Source: an uncultured Gluconobacter sp. (GTDB lineage: Bacteria; Pseudomonadota; Alphaproteobacteria; Acetobacterales; Acetobacteraceae). Taken from it: 15,428 bases of DNA. How positions within the stretch are numbered: the stretch's first letter is position 1; the number at the start of each line of letters is the position of its first letter. The translations under genes and the position numbers were made by a program. Below, one piece after another: positions 1 to 7,649 of the stretch. The DNA is taken from assembly GCA_937880175.1 (NCBI GenBank), contig CALFLO010000127.1, positions 1 through 15,428 on the forward strand, in the 5' to 3' direction. The notes beneath the pieces were generated by a model that saw nothing but the letters and a program-made list of their open reading frames with translations, searched no databases and had not been told where the DNA came from.

Positions 1-6
1 ATCTTG

Positions 7-40
7 AAACCCCCACAGTCGTAAGACAGTGGGGGTTTTT
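7..40 (+). terminator. rho-independent terminator
   Basis: CCCCCAC at 10-16 pairs with GTGGGGG at 29-35. The stem continues inward after an A-A mismatch (GTC/GAC, loop GTAA) and outward through AAA/TTT, and it ends in a run of five T at 36-40. It fits the end of a rightward transcript entering from the left edge. Read leftward it has only three T, so it would be a poor terminator for the LysR gene. The 41-188 stretch between it and that gene is AT-rich, and I see no gene there. Confidence 0.85.
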
Positions 41-188
41 CGTTTGCGTTCCCAAAATATAAAAATCAGTCGCTGAAAGAATTTTTTTGAGTAACGACAA
101 TAAAATTCTAATTATTTAGTAATATACGTCTGTTTTTCAATATATTTTATTAATAATGGAATTATAATCTCTTTAGTAACGGCATTAT

Positions 189-1082
189 TCATTTTTGATA
201 ACGCAAAGCGTCCAGAACAAGGCTGAACGCTGGAGAGGGTTGGCGTCGGCTTGGATAATATAGATAGTATCCGTCGAATGTATCGCACCACTCTTCAAGG
301 ATTCGAACTAATTTTCCTGAAGAAATATGATCTTCGACGTGATCCTGAAGCATGAAAGCAATACCGTGCCCGGTGAGCGCGGCTTCTACGATTAGATTGA
401 TATCGTTAAACACAAGCTGTCCTTGCGTTTTTACCCGGATTTCTTTGCCTTCGCGCTCAAACTCCCAGGCATATAACCCACCGGAAGTCGGCAAGCGCAG
501 ATTAATGCAATTATGTTGTGCAAGAGCATATGGGTTTTCCGGAATGGTCTTTCCGCTCAGGTATGACGGTGAGGCCACGGCGGCCATCCGAAGGCGTGGA
601 CTGATTGGCACCGCAATCATGTCCTGCTCCAGTCTTTCTCCAAGCCTTATTCCAGCGTCGTATCGCTCAGCCACGATATCGACGAGGCCTCCTTCGATAT
701 TGATTTCCACGTTGATGTCAGGATTTTCGGCTGTGAGACGATCAATGGCTGGCCAGAGCACTTTATACGCCGCGTGAGAACTCGTTGTGATTCGAACAGT
801 GCCAGCGGGGCGGTCCCGTAACTCGGTCAATGCGGCAAGCTTCTGATCAATATCCTCAAGGGCGGGGCGAAGTGTTTCTATAAGGTGTTCCCCAGCCAGC
901 GTAAGTGCGACACTCCTGGTTGTGCGCGTAAGGAGCCGTAGGCCCAGTCTGGCTTCGAGCCGCCGAAGAGAATGGCTGAGCGCAGATTGTGAAATACCAA
1001 GCTTGCCTGCGGCCTTGGTGAAGCTGCCTTCATCAGCAACTGCCATGAACATGGCCAGACTTCCAAGTTCTTCACGCCGCAT
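189..1082 (-). CDS. LysR family transcriptional regulator (CrgA-like)
   Basis: A 297-residue DNA-binding regulator of normal LysR length. The N-terminal winged helix-turn-helix spans about residues 5-64, with the conserved GSFTKAAGKLGISQSALSH stretch at 19-37 and TRTTRSVALTLAG at 52-64. The rest is the periplasmic-binding-like effector domain. The ATG start is supported by AAAGG about ten bases upstream and by the usual short LysR N-terminus. It is divergent from the two aldo/keto reductase genes across 149 bp, the classical layout in which a LysR protein controls its neighbour and itself. The target and effector are inferred from position only. The TRTTRSVxLT signature is common in the CrgA-like group, often found beside oxidoreductases. 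The effector cannot be read from sequence. Confidence 0.92.
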   Translation of the reverse strand: MRREELGSLAMFMAVADEGSFTKAAGKLGISQSALSHSLRRLEARLGLRLLTRTTRSVALTLAGEHLIETLRPALEDIDQKLAALTELRDRPAGTVRITTSSHAAYKVLWPAIDRLTAENPDINVEINIEGGLVDIVAERYDAGIRLGERLEQDMIAVPISPRLRMAAVASPSYLSGKTIPENPYALAQHNCINLRLPTSGGLYAWEFEREGKEIRVKTQGQLVFNDINLIVEAALTGHGIAFMLQDHVEDHISSGKLVRILEEWCDTFDGYYLYYPSRRQPSPAFSLVLDALRYQK

Positions 1083-1231
1083 TGTAGTTAGACCTTTTCA
1101 TGAGTTTCATGACTAAAAATCATAGACCCAATAAATTTACCTTGTCTAATCGATTTATAAGCCTGAGCCTATGATGTGCGTATTCAAAGCCTTGGCAGAT
1201 GCACAAGGATTAACACGCAGGATCAAGAAAC
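1083..1231. promoter_or_regulatory. divergent lysR / aldo-keto reductase promoter region
   Basis: This 149-bp gap must hold both promoters. It contains an inverted repeat CATGA-GTT-TCATG at 1099-1111 close to the LysR start, ATCGAT at 1149-1154, and TATGAT at 1169-1174, which resembles a rightward -10 box. No well-spaced -35 is seen for it. The inverted repeat sits where LysR autoregulatory sites often lie. Assigning it to this regulator is inference. Confidence 0.35.
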
Positions 1232-2215
1232 ATGCAGAGACGTCTGTTGGGCCTAAGTGGTCTGGAAGTATCAGCGCTTGGGTTCGGTTGTATGGGACTG
1301 AGCTATGGCTATGGCCCTGCCACCGACCGCAAGGATGCTGTCGCTCTGATCCGTGCTGCTTATGAGCGTGGGGTCACTTTCTTCGATACTGCCGAAGCTT
1401 ACGGACCGGGCATTAATGAGGAAGTCGTTGGGGAGGCGCTTGAGCCGGTTCGTGATCAGGTCGTGATTGCCACCAAGTTTGGTTTCGTAAACGGCGTTCC
1501 AGCACAGGGGCTGGATAGTCGGCCAGAGCGTATTCGACAGGTTGCGGATGAAGCTCTGAAGCGCTTGCGGACTGACAGAATTGACCTCTTTTACCAGCAT
1601 CGCGTCGATCCAGACGTACCGGTAGAAGATGTTGCTGGAACGGTGAAAGACCTTATCGCAGCGGGGAAAGTCAAGCATTTCGGCATGTCCGAAGCCGGGG
1701 CGAACTCAATACGTCGGGCGCATGCTGTACAGCCGCTTACTGCGCTTCAGAGTGAATATTCGATGTTCTGGCGCGAGCCGGAAGCAGAAATCCTACCGTT
1801 GCTTGAGGAATTGGGGATCGGTTTCGTCCCGTTCGCGCCTCTTGGAAAAGGGTTCCTGACCGGGAAACTGGATCCAAAAGTCGTGTTCTCCAAGGATGAT
1901 TTCCGCAGCACCGTTCCCCGTTTTCAGGCCGGTGCACTCGCTGAGAATCAGGCTCTTGTCGATCTTGTCAAAGCCATCGCATCTGAAAAATCCTGCACGC
2001 CTGCGCAGGTCGCTCTGGCTTGGCTTCTGGCGCAGAAGCCGTGGATTGTTCCCATTCCGGGTACGACCAAGCTTTCCCGCCTCGAAGAAAATCTGGGAGG
2101 AGCTGATGTTATTCTGACGCAGGAGGATCTGGTCCGCATTGAACAGTCTCTCAACAGTATCCCGCTTCAAGGGGCTCGTTATCCAGCTTCATATCAAAAC
2201 CTGATCAATCGCTGA
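1232..2215 (+). CDS. aldo/keto reductase (AKR, YakC/AKR13-like)
   Basis: A 327-residue cytosolic NAD(P)H-dependent carbonyl reductase with the (beta/alpha)8 AKR fold and normal family length. The full catalytic tetrad is visible: Asp52 and Tyr57 in FFDTAEAYG, Lys82 in ATKFGF, and His123 in YQHRVD. The C-terminal IPGTTKLSRLEEN motif (275-287) is the usual cofactor phosphate-binding segment. The N-terminus, including LGFGCMGLS, resembles the AKR13/YakC group, which reduces small aldehydes and ketones. The substrate cannot be deduced. The start has AGGA about nine bases upstream (caggatcaagaaac before ATG). It is the first gene of a likely two-gene operon with the next AKR and is divergent from a LysR regulator. 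Confidence 0.93.
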   Translation: MQRRLLGLSGLEVSALGFGCMGLSYGYGPATDRKDAVALIRAAYERGVTFFDTAEAYGPGINEEVVGEALEPVRDQVVIATKFGFVNGVPAQGLDSRPERIRQVADEALKRLRTDRIDLFYQHRVDPDVPVEDVAGTVKDLIAAGKVKHFGMSEAGANSIRRAHAVQPLTALQSEYSMFWREPEAEILPLLEELGIGFVPFAPLGKGFLTGKLDPKVVFSKDDFRSTVPRFQAGALAENQALVDLVKAIASEKSCTPAQVALAWLLAQKPWIVPIPGTTKLSRLEENLGGADVILTQEDLVRIEQSLNSIPLQGARYPASYQNLINR

Positions 2216-2238
2216 GCCTCAGCCAAAGAGAGAATGTC

Positions 2239-3099
2239 ATGACAATCACCACTCCTGCCGTAATGCTGAACAATGGCATCCAGATGCCGTCTCTGGGCTT
2301 CGGTGTATTTCAGGTTCCTGACCCCGCCGAGTGTGAACGCAGTATTCGGGATGCCATAGATCTCGGCTATCGGCTTCTCGATACAGCAACGTCCTATGGC
2401 AACGAGGAAGCAGTCGGTCATGCGATCCGCAACCATGGGATCAATCGGAACGAGCTTTTCGTCACCACAAAACTCTGGATTGAAGATGCAAGCTATGAGG
2501 GAGCCAAGGCTGCCTTCGAACGCTCATTGAACAAACTTCAGACGGACTATCTCGATCTCTGGCTGATCCACCAGCCTTACGGTGACGTCTATGGGGCATG
2601 GCGCGCAATGGAAGAACTGTATCGTGCGGGCCGCATTCGGGCGATCGGCGTCAGCAACTTCTATCCTGACCGACTGGTGGATTTCGTGCTGCATAACCAG
2701 ATCACACCCGCGATCAATCAGATTGAACTCCATCCTTTTCACCAACAGGACGACGCGCTGGAAATCCTGAAGCGGTACGATGTTCAGGCGGAAGCATGGG
2801 GGCCTTTTGCCGAGGGCCGAAACGGATTGTTTTCAAACGCCGTGCTGCAGGCAATTGCACAAAAGCACGGTAAGACAATCGCTCAGGTCGTACTCCGCTG
2901 GCTTAATCAGCGCGGGATTGTCGCTATCCCGAAGTCAGTGCGCAAAGAGCGTATGGCTGAGAACTTCGCAATTTTCGATTTTGCGTTGGATGAGGCGGAT
3001 ATCAACGCAATTGCCACGCTTGATCAGAAAGCCAGCAGTTTCTTTGATCACCGTGATCCGGAAAAAGTAAAATGGCTGGGGACAAGAAAATTAGGATAG
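2239..3099 (+). CDS. aldo/keto reductase (AKR5-like, 2,5-diketo-D-gluconate reductase type)
   Basis: A 286-residue NADPH-dependent reductase of the short AKR type. The catalytic residues Asp48, Tyr53 (LLDTATSYGNE), Lys78 (TTKLW) and His111 (LIHQPYG) are present. The GVSNF motif is at 137-141, and IPKSVRKERMAEN at 230-242 is the NADPH 2'-phosphate clamp (Lys232, Arg235). This pattern is typical of AKR5 enzymes such as 2,5-diketo-D-gluconate and methylglyoxal reductases. The real substrate is unknown. A purine-rich Shine-Dalgarno (aaagagag) precedes the ATG, and the gap to the upstream AKR is 23 bp, so co-transcription is likely. The two AKRs belong to different subfamilies, so this is not a recent tandem duplication. 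Confidence 0.93.
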   Translation: MTITTPAVMLNNGIQMPSLGFGVFQVPDPAECERSIRDAIDLGYRLLDTATSYGNEEAVGHAIRNHGINRNELFVTTKLWIEDASYEGAKAAFERSLNKLQTDYLDLWLIHQPYGDVYGAWRAMEELYRAGRIRAIGVSNFYPDRLVDFVLHNQITPAINQIELHPFHQQDDALEILKRYDVQAEAWGPFAEGRNGLFSNAVLQAIAQKHGKTIAQVVLRWLNQRGIVAIPKSVRKERMAENFAIFDFALDEADINAIATLDQKASSFFDHRDPEKVKWLGTRKLG

Positions 3100-3201
3100 G
3101 AGACTTCTTCTCGGGGATTGTCATTTTGACTTAAAGTGGTCACCCGTCTCCGTGGGAATAGAAGAACAGATATCTTTTTGCTCCACGAGGGCGGCCGATG
3201 T

Positions 3202-3245
3202 GTCTGGCTGCTGGCTATTTCGTCCGTAACCAGACCCACTTTTTT
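3202..3245 (+). terminator. possible terminator after the AKR operon
   Basis: GTCTGG at 3202-3207 pairs with CCAGAC at 3230-3235, followed after four bases by six T at 3240-3245. The loop is long (22 nt) and the stem only six pairs, so this is a modest candidate. It lies about 100 bp past the second AKR stop and just before the convergent GFA gene end. Confidence 0.35.
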
Positions 3246-3247
3246 GG

Positions 3248-3670
3248 CTAAACCCCTTCAAACCGCAGAATACCGGCCAGTCGCGGTGGCATTCCAGTAT
3301 CGTTCGGGTGATTGGCGCCATCCGTTACGGGCACGTCCGGGAAGTCAAAAGGGCTGACTCCGTCAAGACAGGCCACGTTTACGGCATGACGGTTTGGGTC
3401 AGAGCGACGCTGATGATGCGTGTGTATCCCGCAACGAGAGCAGAAGAAATGCTGGGCTGTTCCTGTATTGAACCGATAGCTTGTCAGAACATCCTTGCCC
3501 TCAATAATTTCTATTCCATTGAGTGCCGTCATTGCGACGATCGAACCGCGCATTCGGCAATAAGAGCAGTTACAGCGACGGACTGATCTGAGGCTGTTGT
3601 TAAGGCTAACTTCAAAACGTACAGCGCCACAGTGGCAGCCACCTGTCCAACTCTTTGTAATGTCTGACAT
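3248..3670 (-). CDS. GFA / CENP-V family zinc protein (glutathione-dependent formaldehyde-activating-like)
   Basis: A 140-residue protein of normal GFA family length with the expected zinc ligands: Cys12-x-Cys14 in GGCHCGAVRFEV, Cys33-x-Cys35-x2-Cys38 in CNCSYC, and Cys77-x2-Cys80 in FFCSRCG. Founding members bind glutathione and were proposed to speed formation of S-hydroxymethylglutathione. Most relatives are of unproven function, so only the fold is safe to assign. The frame stays open upstream to an ATG at 3715, but the ATG at 3670 is chosen because AAGGA lies seven bases before it and because GFA proteins begin close to the first CxC. It reads the same way as the MFS gene, 66 bp downstream of it, and has its own promoter candidate. 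Confidence 0.88.
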   Translation of the reverse strand: MSDITKSWTGGCHCGAVRFEVSLNNSLRSVRRCNCSYCRMRGSIVAMTALNGIEIIEGKDVLTSYRFNTGTAQHFFCSRCGIHTHHQRRSDPNRHAVNVACLDGVSPFDFPDVPVTDGANHPNDTGMPPRLAGILRFEGV

Positions 3671-3684
3671 GATCTTTTCCTTCT

Positions 3685-3715
3685 GACTATAAATAGTCTG
3701 TCTTACCAGCATCAA
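3685..3715 (-). promoter_or_regulatory. promoter with palindromic operator candidate upstream of the GFA gene
   Basis: Read on the minus strand, TTGATG (3710-3715) and TATAGT (3686-3691) are separated by 18 bp, a good sigma-70-like pair. A perfect palindrome GACTAT-AA-ATAGTC at 3685-3698 covers the -10 element and sits just before the Shine-Dalgarno. A repressor bound there would block transcription. The protein that binds is unknown. Confidence 0.45.
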
Positions 3716-3736
3716 TTTTGCCTGCTTCGGGCAGGG

Positions 3737-4930
3737 TCACGCAGGTTTCAGGAAGGAGCCCAGTCTAAGTACCATTGGTACGATGAGCAGGGCGGTCGCG
3801 GCCGTTGCAAGTTGACCTGTGCTACACCCGACATGATCAGCGAGAATGCCATAGGCAACCGGTGCCAGTCCGCCCGCGCCGATCACTCCGGTATAGAACA
3901 CGGCAAAGGCACGGCCCGTATCTCCACTGGGAGCCAACTCAGGCACTGTTCCGTACAGGACGGAGGACGTACCGTTCAGGACAATGCCGAGCAGGGGTAG
4001 AAGCGCCAGTGTTTCTGACAGCGGCGTAAACAGCGTAGCGATGATCAGCAGGGATGTCGTCGTTTCCGTCACAACGACACTTTTGACGATGCCAAGATGA
4101 TCGCCCAGCCATCCGCAGGTCGCTTTTCCCAATGCTCCTCCGGCAAAGAGGAGTGCCAGGGCAATTCCGACTGTTGCTGACGATCCACCACGACCATGGA
4201 TGAGAAAGGGCAGAAACAGGAGATAGCCCATCCGCGTCGCTGTATCGAAAGCCCCTATCGCCAGCAGCCATGCAAAGCCGGTACGGCCGCCAATAGGCGC
4301 CTGATGTGGGGATATAGCCGTGCCAGGAACAATATGTCGGGGTGTGAGCTTTATCAGCACAAGGGCCAAAGCCAGTCCCAGCAGTGCAAGTGTGCCCGTT
4401 ATCGGACGCCAGGCGAAGACGGGCAGTAAAAGGGCAATAAGGGCTGGCAGGACCGCTTTTCCCAGATCGCCAGAGAAATTATAAAGGCTGAGTGGTCGGC
4501 GTGCCGCATCGCCATAGCATTCGGTAATCAGTTGTGACGCCCTAGGATGCTGGATACTTGACCCGATGCCAGCGAGAACAAGGCCGCAGCACAATCCAGC
4601 AAAACCCATCGGAACAGCCATAACGGCCAGGCCTGTCGCGGCAATTACCGTGGACAGGACCAGCGCATTGCGCGGCGAAATGCCACTTAGCAGGTGATCC
4701 GCAGGGATCTGGAGACCACCCATCGTACCAAAATAGAGAGCACGTACGATCGCAAGCCCGGCATAGGACAAACCGAACTGCGACTGCCAGATCGGAAGGA
4801 AAGCATAAAGTCCGTCTGTATAGCCATCGTGCAGTGCGTGGGCGACGCACGCAGCTATCAGTCCGCGACGCCGTTCCTGAGCATAGGGGATTGGGCGTGC
4901 TGCGAGCTCCGTTGTGGCGCTTATGGACAT
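3737..4930 (-). CDS. MFS transporter (fosmidomycin-resistance / Fsr-like)
   Basis: A 397-residue inner-membrane major facilitator with about twelve hydrophobic segments and the normal MFS length. The N-terminal pattern HALHDGYTDGLYAFLPIWQ followed by GLSYAGLAIVRALYFG resembles the Fsr (fosmidomycin resistance) branch of drug and metabolite exporters. A GKATCGWLGDHLG stretch in the second half is the usual cytoplasmic loop 8-9 signature. The substrate is unknown. The frame can begin at a TTG (4942), but the ATG at 4930 is chosen because AAAGGA overlaps or touches the TTG and lies about twelve bases before the ATG. It is divergent from a GcvA-type LysR gene, the likely regulator, and upstream of the GFA gene on the same strand. 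Confidence 0.9.
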   Translation of the reverse strand: MSISATTELAARPIPYAQERRRGLIAACVAHALHDGYTDGLYAFLPIWQSQFGLSYAGLAIVRALYFGTMGGLQIPADHLLSGISPRNALVLSTVIAATGLAVMAVPMGFAGLCCGLVLAGIGSSIQHPRASQLITECYGDAARRPLSLYNFSGDLGKAVLPALIALLLPVFAWRPITGTLALLGLALALVLIKLTPRHIVPGTAISPHQAPIGGRTGFAWLLAIGAFDTATRMGYLLFLPFLIHGRGGSSATVGIALALLFAGGALGKATCGWLGDHLGIVKSVVVTETTTSLLIIATLFTPLSETLALLPLLGIVLNGTSSVLYGTVPELAPSGDTGRAFAVFYTGVIGAGGLAPVAYGILADHVGCSTGQLATAATALLIVPMVLRLGSFLKPA

Positions 4931-5029
4931 GTCACACACCAATCCTTTCGCTGGTCATGTTAAACGTGTGACTTTCCAGAAAATAGATGGAATATTGTCA
5001 CCGTATTTGTCAGTTTTTCTCACGGTTTT
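4931..5029. promoter_or_regulatory. divergent MFS / LysR control region
   Basis: The 99-bp gap holds a perfect inverted repeat, GTCACAC (4931-4937) and GTGTGAC (4966-4972), plus a smaller one, ACCGT (5000-5004) and ACGGT (5022-5026). A rightward promoter candidate is GTGACT at 4968-4973 and AATATT at 4991-4996 with 17-bp spacing. Its -35 overlaps one arm of the first repeat. The left arm abuts the MFS start codon. Binding by the adjacent LysR protein is plausible but inferred. Confidence 0.4.
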
Positions 5030-5935
5030 ATGCGCCATCTGCCTCCTCTCAATGCCCTGCGTGTTTTCGAAGTTGCAGCCCGGACAGGCAGCTACACCGA
5101 GGCTGCGTCGGAACTGGGCCTTACTCATGGTGCAGTTAGCCGTCAGATCGGCTTACTGGAGAGTTGGCTGGGCCAGCGGCTTTTCACTCGCTCCGGGCGA
5201 CGAATGGTCGCAACACCGATTGCGCGCAGTTTCGCAAGTGAGGTCAGCGGCGCTTTTGAACGGATGACAGCCGCGGCCGAAGCGTGCGGGCGTCCTGATG
5301 CGCGCCGGATTCTGCGCGTTAATGCGCCGGTCAGCTTTGCCATGCGTTGGCTGATCCCAAGACTGGACCTTTTCCATGAGGCCTGTCCGTCGGTGGAAGT
5401 TATGGTGACGACCGTCTCAACGGTACACGAGGAACTGCGCGGTGGCTTTGACGTCGCTATCCGTCGCGGTGTGGCAGGTGTCGGTGGATGGCCACATCAC
5501 CGCCCCACTCCCGTGTTGGACGATGTCGATACGCTGATTATGAGCCCGTCCTTGTTCGCTCAGCGGCCAGTCCTTGATCCTGCCGATCTTGAGGGGCACA
5601 CGCTTCTGGCCACCGAGACACGCCCGGGAGACTGGATTGATTGGCTTGAGGCCGCAAAACTGCCTCATCTCATCGGGCGCCCCCGGACCCTGTTCGATCA
5701 TTTTTTCATTACCCGGCAAGCTGTGATGGACGGGCTGGGTGTGGGGATCGGCCCCTTGCCAATGCTCGATATCGACATTGCGATGAGGCATCTTCTGACA
5801 CCATTGCCGCACATTCGAGTGCGCCGGACCGGTTATGTCGCATTGGTCCCCGAAGGGACTGACAGGGCTGCGCATTCAACGCGTTTCGTTGAGTGGCTTG
5901 CGGGAGAGGGAGGACAGACAACCCCCGTTGTCTGA
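5030..5935 (+). CDS. LysR family transcriptional regulator (GcvA-like)
   Basis: A 301-residue regulator. The opening MRHLPPLNALRVFEVAARTG is the hallmark N-terminus of the GcvA/AmpR-like LysR branch, followed by the recognition helix region (YTEAASELGLTHGAVSRQI) and a C-terminal effector-binding domain. That N-terminal match fixes the ATG, although no clear Shine-Dalgarno precedes it (the ten bases before it are T-rich), so translation may be weak. It is divergent from the MFS exporter gene, which it probably regulates. The inducer is unknown. The stop codon lies inside a perfect hairpin, part of the terminator region shared with the convergent monooxygenase. Confidence 0.92.
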   Translation: MRHLPPLNALRVFEVAARTGSYTEAASELGLTHGAVSRQIGLLESWLGQRLFTRSGRRMVATPIARSFASEVSGAFERMTAAAEACGRPDARRILRVNAPVSFAMRWLIPRLDLFHEACPSVEVMVTTVSTVHEELRGGFDVAIRRGVAGVGGWPHHRPTPVLDDVDTLIMSPSLFAQRPVLDPADLEGHTLLATETRPGDWIDWLEAAKLPHLIGRPRTLFDHFFITRQAVMDGLGVGIGPLPMLDIDIAMRHLLTPLPHIRVRRTGYVALVPEGTDRAAHSTRFVEWLAGEGGQTTPVV

Positions 5936-5966
5936 AAGGGAGGTCTCAGAGACGCCCGATTTTTTT
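5915..5966. terminator. double-hairpin terminator between convergent genes
   Basis: The first hairpin, CAGACAAC-CCCC-GTTGTCTG at 5915-5934, is perfect and overlaps the LysR stop codon. The second, at 5938-5957 (GGG, GTCT-CAG-AGAC, CCC with a small internal bulge), is followed by seven T at 5960-5966 and so looks like a rightward rho-independent terminator. Leftward transcripts from the monooxygenase would meet the same structures but without a clear T run. Confidence 0.6.
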
Positions 5967-5984
5967 GTCTCCCGCACTCTGGTT

Positions 5985-7598
5985 TTATGATCCCATGACA
6001 GTAGGCATTGTTTCGGCGCGTTCGGCTGTCTCACGCGCTGAGACGAGGATCTCTAATAAATCGCCATGGCAATATGCTTCCGTTCGCACGGCCTTCCAGA
6101 TCACAAATCCGTCGGTGCGGACAAGGACGGCTCCTGTTTCGGAGATCCCATATACAGCGGGAAAATCACCCATCGGGTCCTGTAGATCACGCCCAATCAT
6201 GAGGCACTGTACGGGTAATCCGTGAAGGCGACAGGAAGTCTCTGCCGCTCTGCACCATGAGTTCGCCTTGTTTCCCGCCAGTAGCACCAGAGTGTCGCCG
6301 AAGAGGTCGAGGCTGGATAAACGCGCGCCGTTTCGGTGCAGCCAGATATGCGGTGCGCGGGTCCCCGGTTCAGCATGGAGATCCTGCAGATGCACGACAA
6401 TCGGGTTGGGAATGAGCCCGACGTGAGGGAGGATCGGGTAACGATATCCCATGCTGATCATTTCTTCATCCAGAACCGGTTGAAGCGCTTCAAGCGGAAG
6501 CTGAACATTGGACCGCTGTGCCAGTCGTGCCGTGGCCTGGGCAACGGCCATTTGCACGACGGGCGCACGCTCTGTCTCGTAAAGATCGAGCAGCGATTCT
6601 GGAGCATTATGCTGGATCACTGAAACAAGTTTGAGGGCGAGGTTATGGGCGTCATGGATGCCCGTATTGGCGCCAAAGCCACCGAGAGGCGGGGTAGAGT
6701 GAATCGCATCTCCCGCCAGAAAGACCCGGCCCTTCCGAAAGCTCTCGGCATACCATGACGAAAGGCACCAGGAATGGATGTCGATGACCTCGATCTGTTG
6801 CGGCGGTAATCCCAGACATCCGGCTGCGAGTGCGTGGCAGTTCTCGGGCGTGAAGCGTGCCCTATCATCAGGGTTCGTGGGGTCATACTCAATGCTTAGA
6901 GTAACCGAGTTAAGATCCGTGCTCCAGGACATGAAACCGGCGATATCGGGCTGTCTCACCCATGCGAAGCTCAGAGGCCGTTCTCGCAGTGCTTCGCGGA
7001 TATCGCAGCGGATCGTGATGCTCATGGAATGGACAAGATCGCCCAAACCTATGGTCCCAATCCCCACAAGGTCGCGCACCATGCTCCTGCCGCCGTCACA
7101 CGCGATCACGAAATCAGCGTGAAGCAGGGTCTCGGTGCCATCGGCAGCTTTGATCGTCGCGGTTGCACCATCCTCATGCTGGTCAAGTGCTGTCAGGGCA
7201 TGAGAAAAATGGATACGTGCGCCAAGGCGCTCTGCCGTGTCGCGGACAACACATTCCAGATCGTACTGCTTGATGGAGGAGGCAACGCAGGGCGAAGCCG
7301 CACTTCCACCAATAGCGGGCAGCGTCCAGCGCCTGATCTCGTCTCCCGTGAGAGAGTGAACGATCGCCGCCTCACTCAACGTACCGGGTGGGGTTGTGAT
7401 CTTTTTCTCGATGCCGAGAGAGCGATAGAGTTCGATGGTGCGAGGATAGAAAAACTTGGCGCGCAAACGCTCGGACGGAGAGGCGCGCCTTTCGACAAGG
7501 ACGGTATCAACGCCGTGTTTCGCCAGAAATGCAGTTGCCGTCAGTCCGACGACGCCACCACCGATAACAAGAACCTTACAGGAAGAGGGGATCGACAT
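5985..7598 (-). CDS. FAD-dependent aromatic monooxygenase (PheA/TfdB family)
   Basis: A 537-residue flavoprotein hydroxylase of the PF01494 type, which uses NAD(P)H and O2 to hydroxylate aromatic or polyketide-like compounds. The dinucleotide-binding GGGVVG is at 13-18, with the acidic end of the second strand at VLVE (33-36). The ACDGGRS motif (166-172) and RVFLAGDAIHSTPPLGGFG (291-309), which contacts the FAD ribityl chain, are all intact. The last 120 or so residues match the thioredoxin-like tail of this family. The ATG is preceded by AAGGAG at 7610-7615, eleven bases away. It is divergent from a MarR regulator with a palindrome between them, an arrangement typical of aromatic-acid-inducible detoxification genes. 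The substrate is unknown. Confidence 0.92.
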   Translation of the reverse strand: MSIPSSCKVLVIGGGVVGLTATAFLAKHGVDTVLVERRASPSERLRAKFFYPRTIELYRSLGIEKKITTPPGTLSEAAIVHSLTGDEIRRWTLPAIGGSAASPCVASSIKQYDLECVVRDTAERLGARIHFSHALTALDQHEDGATATIKAADGTETLLHADFVIACDGGRSMVRDLVGIGTIGLGDLVHSMSITIRCDIREALRERPLSFAWVRQPDIAGFMSWSTDLNSVTLSIEYDPTNPDDRARFTPENCHALAAGCLGLPPQQIEVIDIHSWCLSSWYAESFRKGRVFLAGDAIHSTPPLGGFGANTGIHDAHNLALKLVSVIQHNAPESLLDLYETERAPVVQMAVAQATARLAQRSNVQLPLEALQPVLDEEMISMGYRYPILPHVGLIPNPIVVHLQDLHAEPGTRAPHIWLHRNGARLSSLDLFGDTLVLLAGNKANSWCRAAETSCRLHGLPVQCLMIGRDLQDPMGDFPAVYGISETGAVLVRTDGFVIWKAVRTEAYCHGDLLEILVSARETAERAETMPTVMGS

Positions 7599-7613
7599 GG
7601 GAAGGAAGTCTCC

Positions 7614-7626
7614 TTAGATTATCTAA
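7614..7626. promoter_or_regulatory. perfect palindrome, likely MarR operator
   Basis: TTAGAT-T-ATCTAA is a perfect 13-bp palindrome centred in the 51-bp gap between monooxygenase and MarR. On the leftward strand it contains GATAAT (7618-7623), a good -10 box with TTCGAT 18 bp upstream as a weak -35, and its edge touches the monooxygenase Shine-Dalgarno. This is the size, symmetry and place expected of a MarR dimer site that represses both genes. Binding is inferred. Confidence 0.6.
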
Positions 7627-7649
7627 CAATATACTTAGGAGATCGAACT

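Noticed and set aside
41..188. AT-rich stretch with repeated TTTAGTAA-like words
   Set aside because: Low-complexity AT-rich DNA gives such words by chance. No ordered repeat, promoter pair or gene could be supported.
3723..3735. GC-rich hairpin just after the MFS stop (CCTGC/GCAGG)
   Set aside because: The stem is only five pairs and is followed by A rather than T on the transcribed strand, so it is not a convincing terminator.
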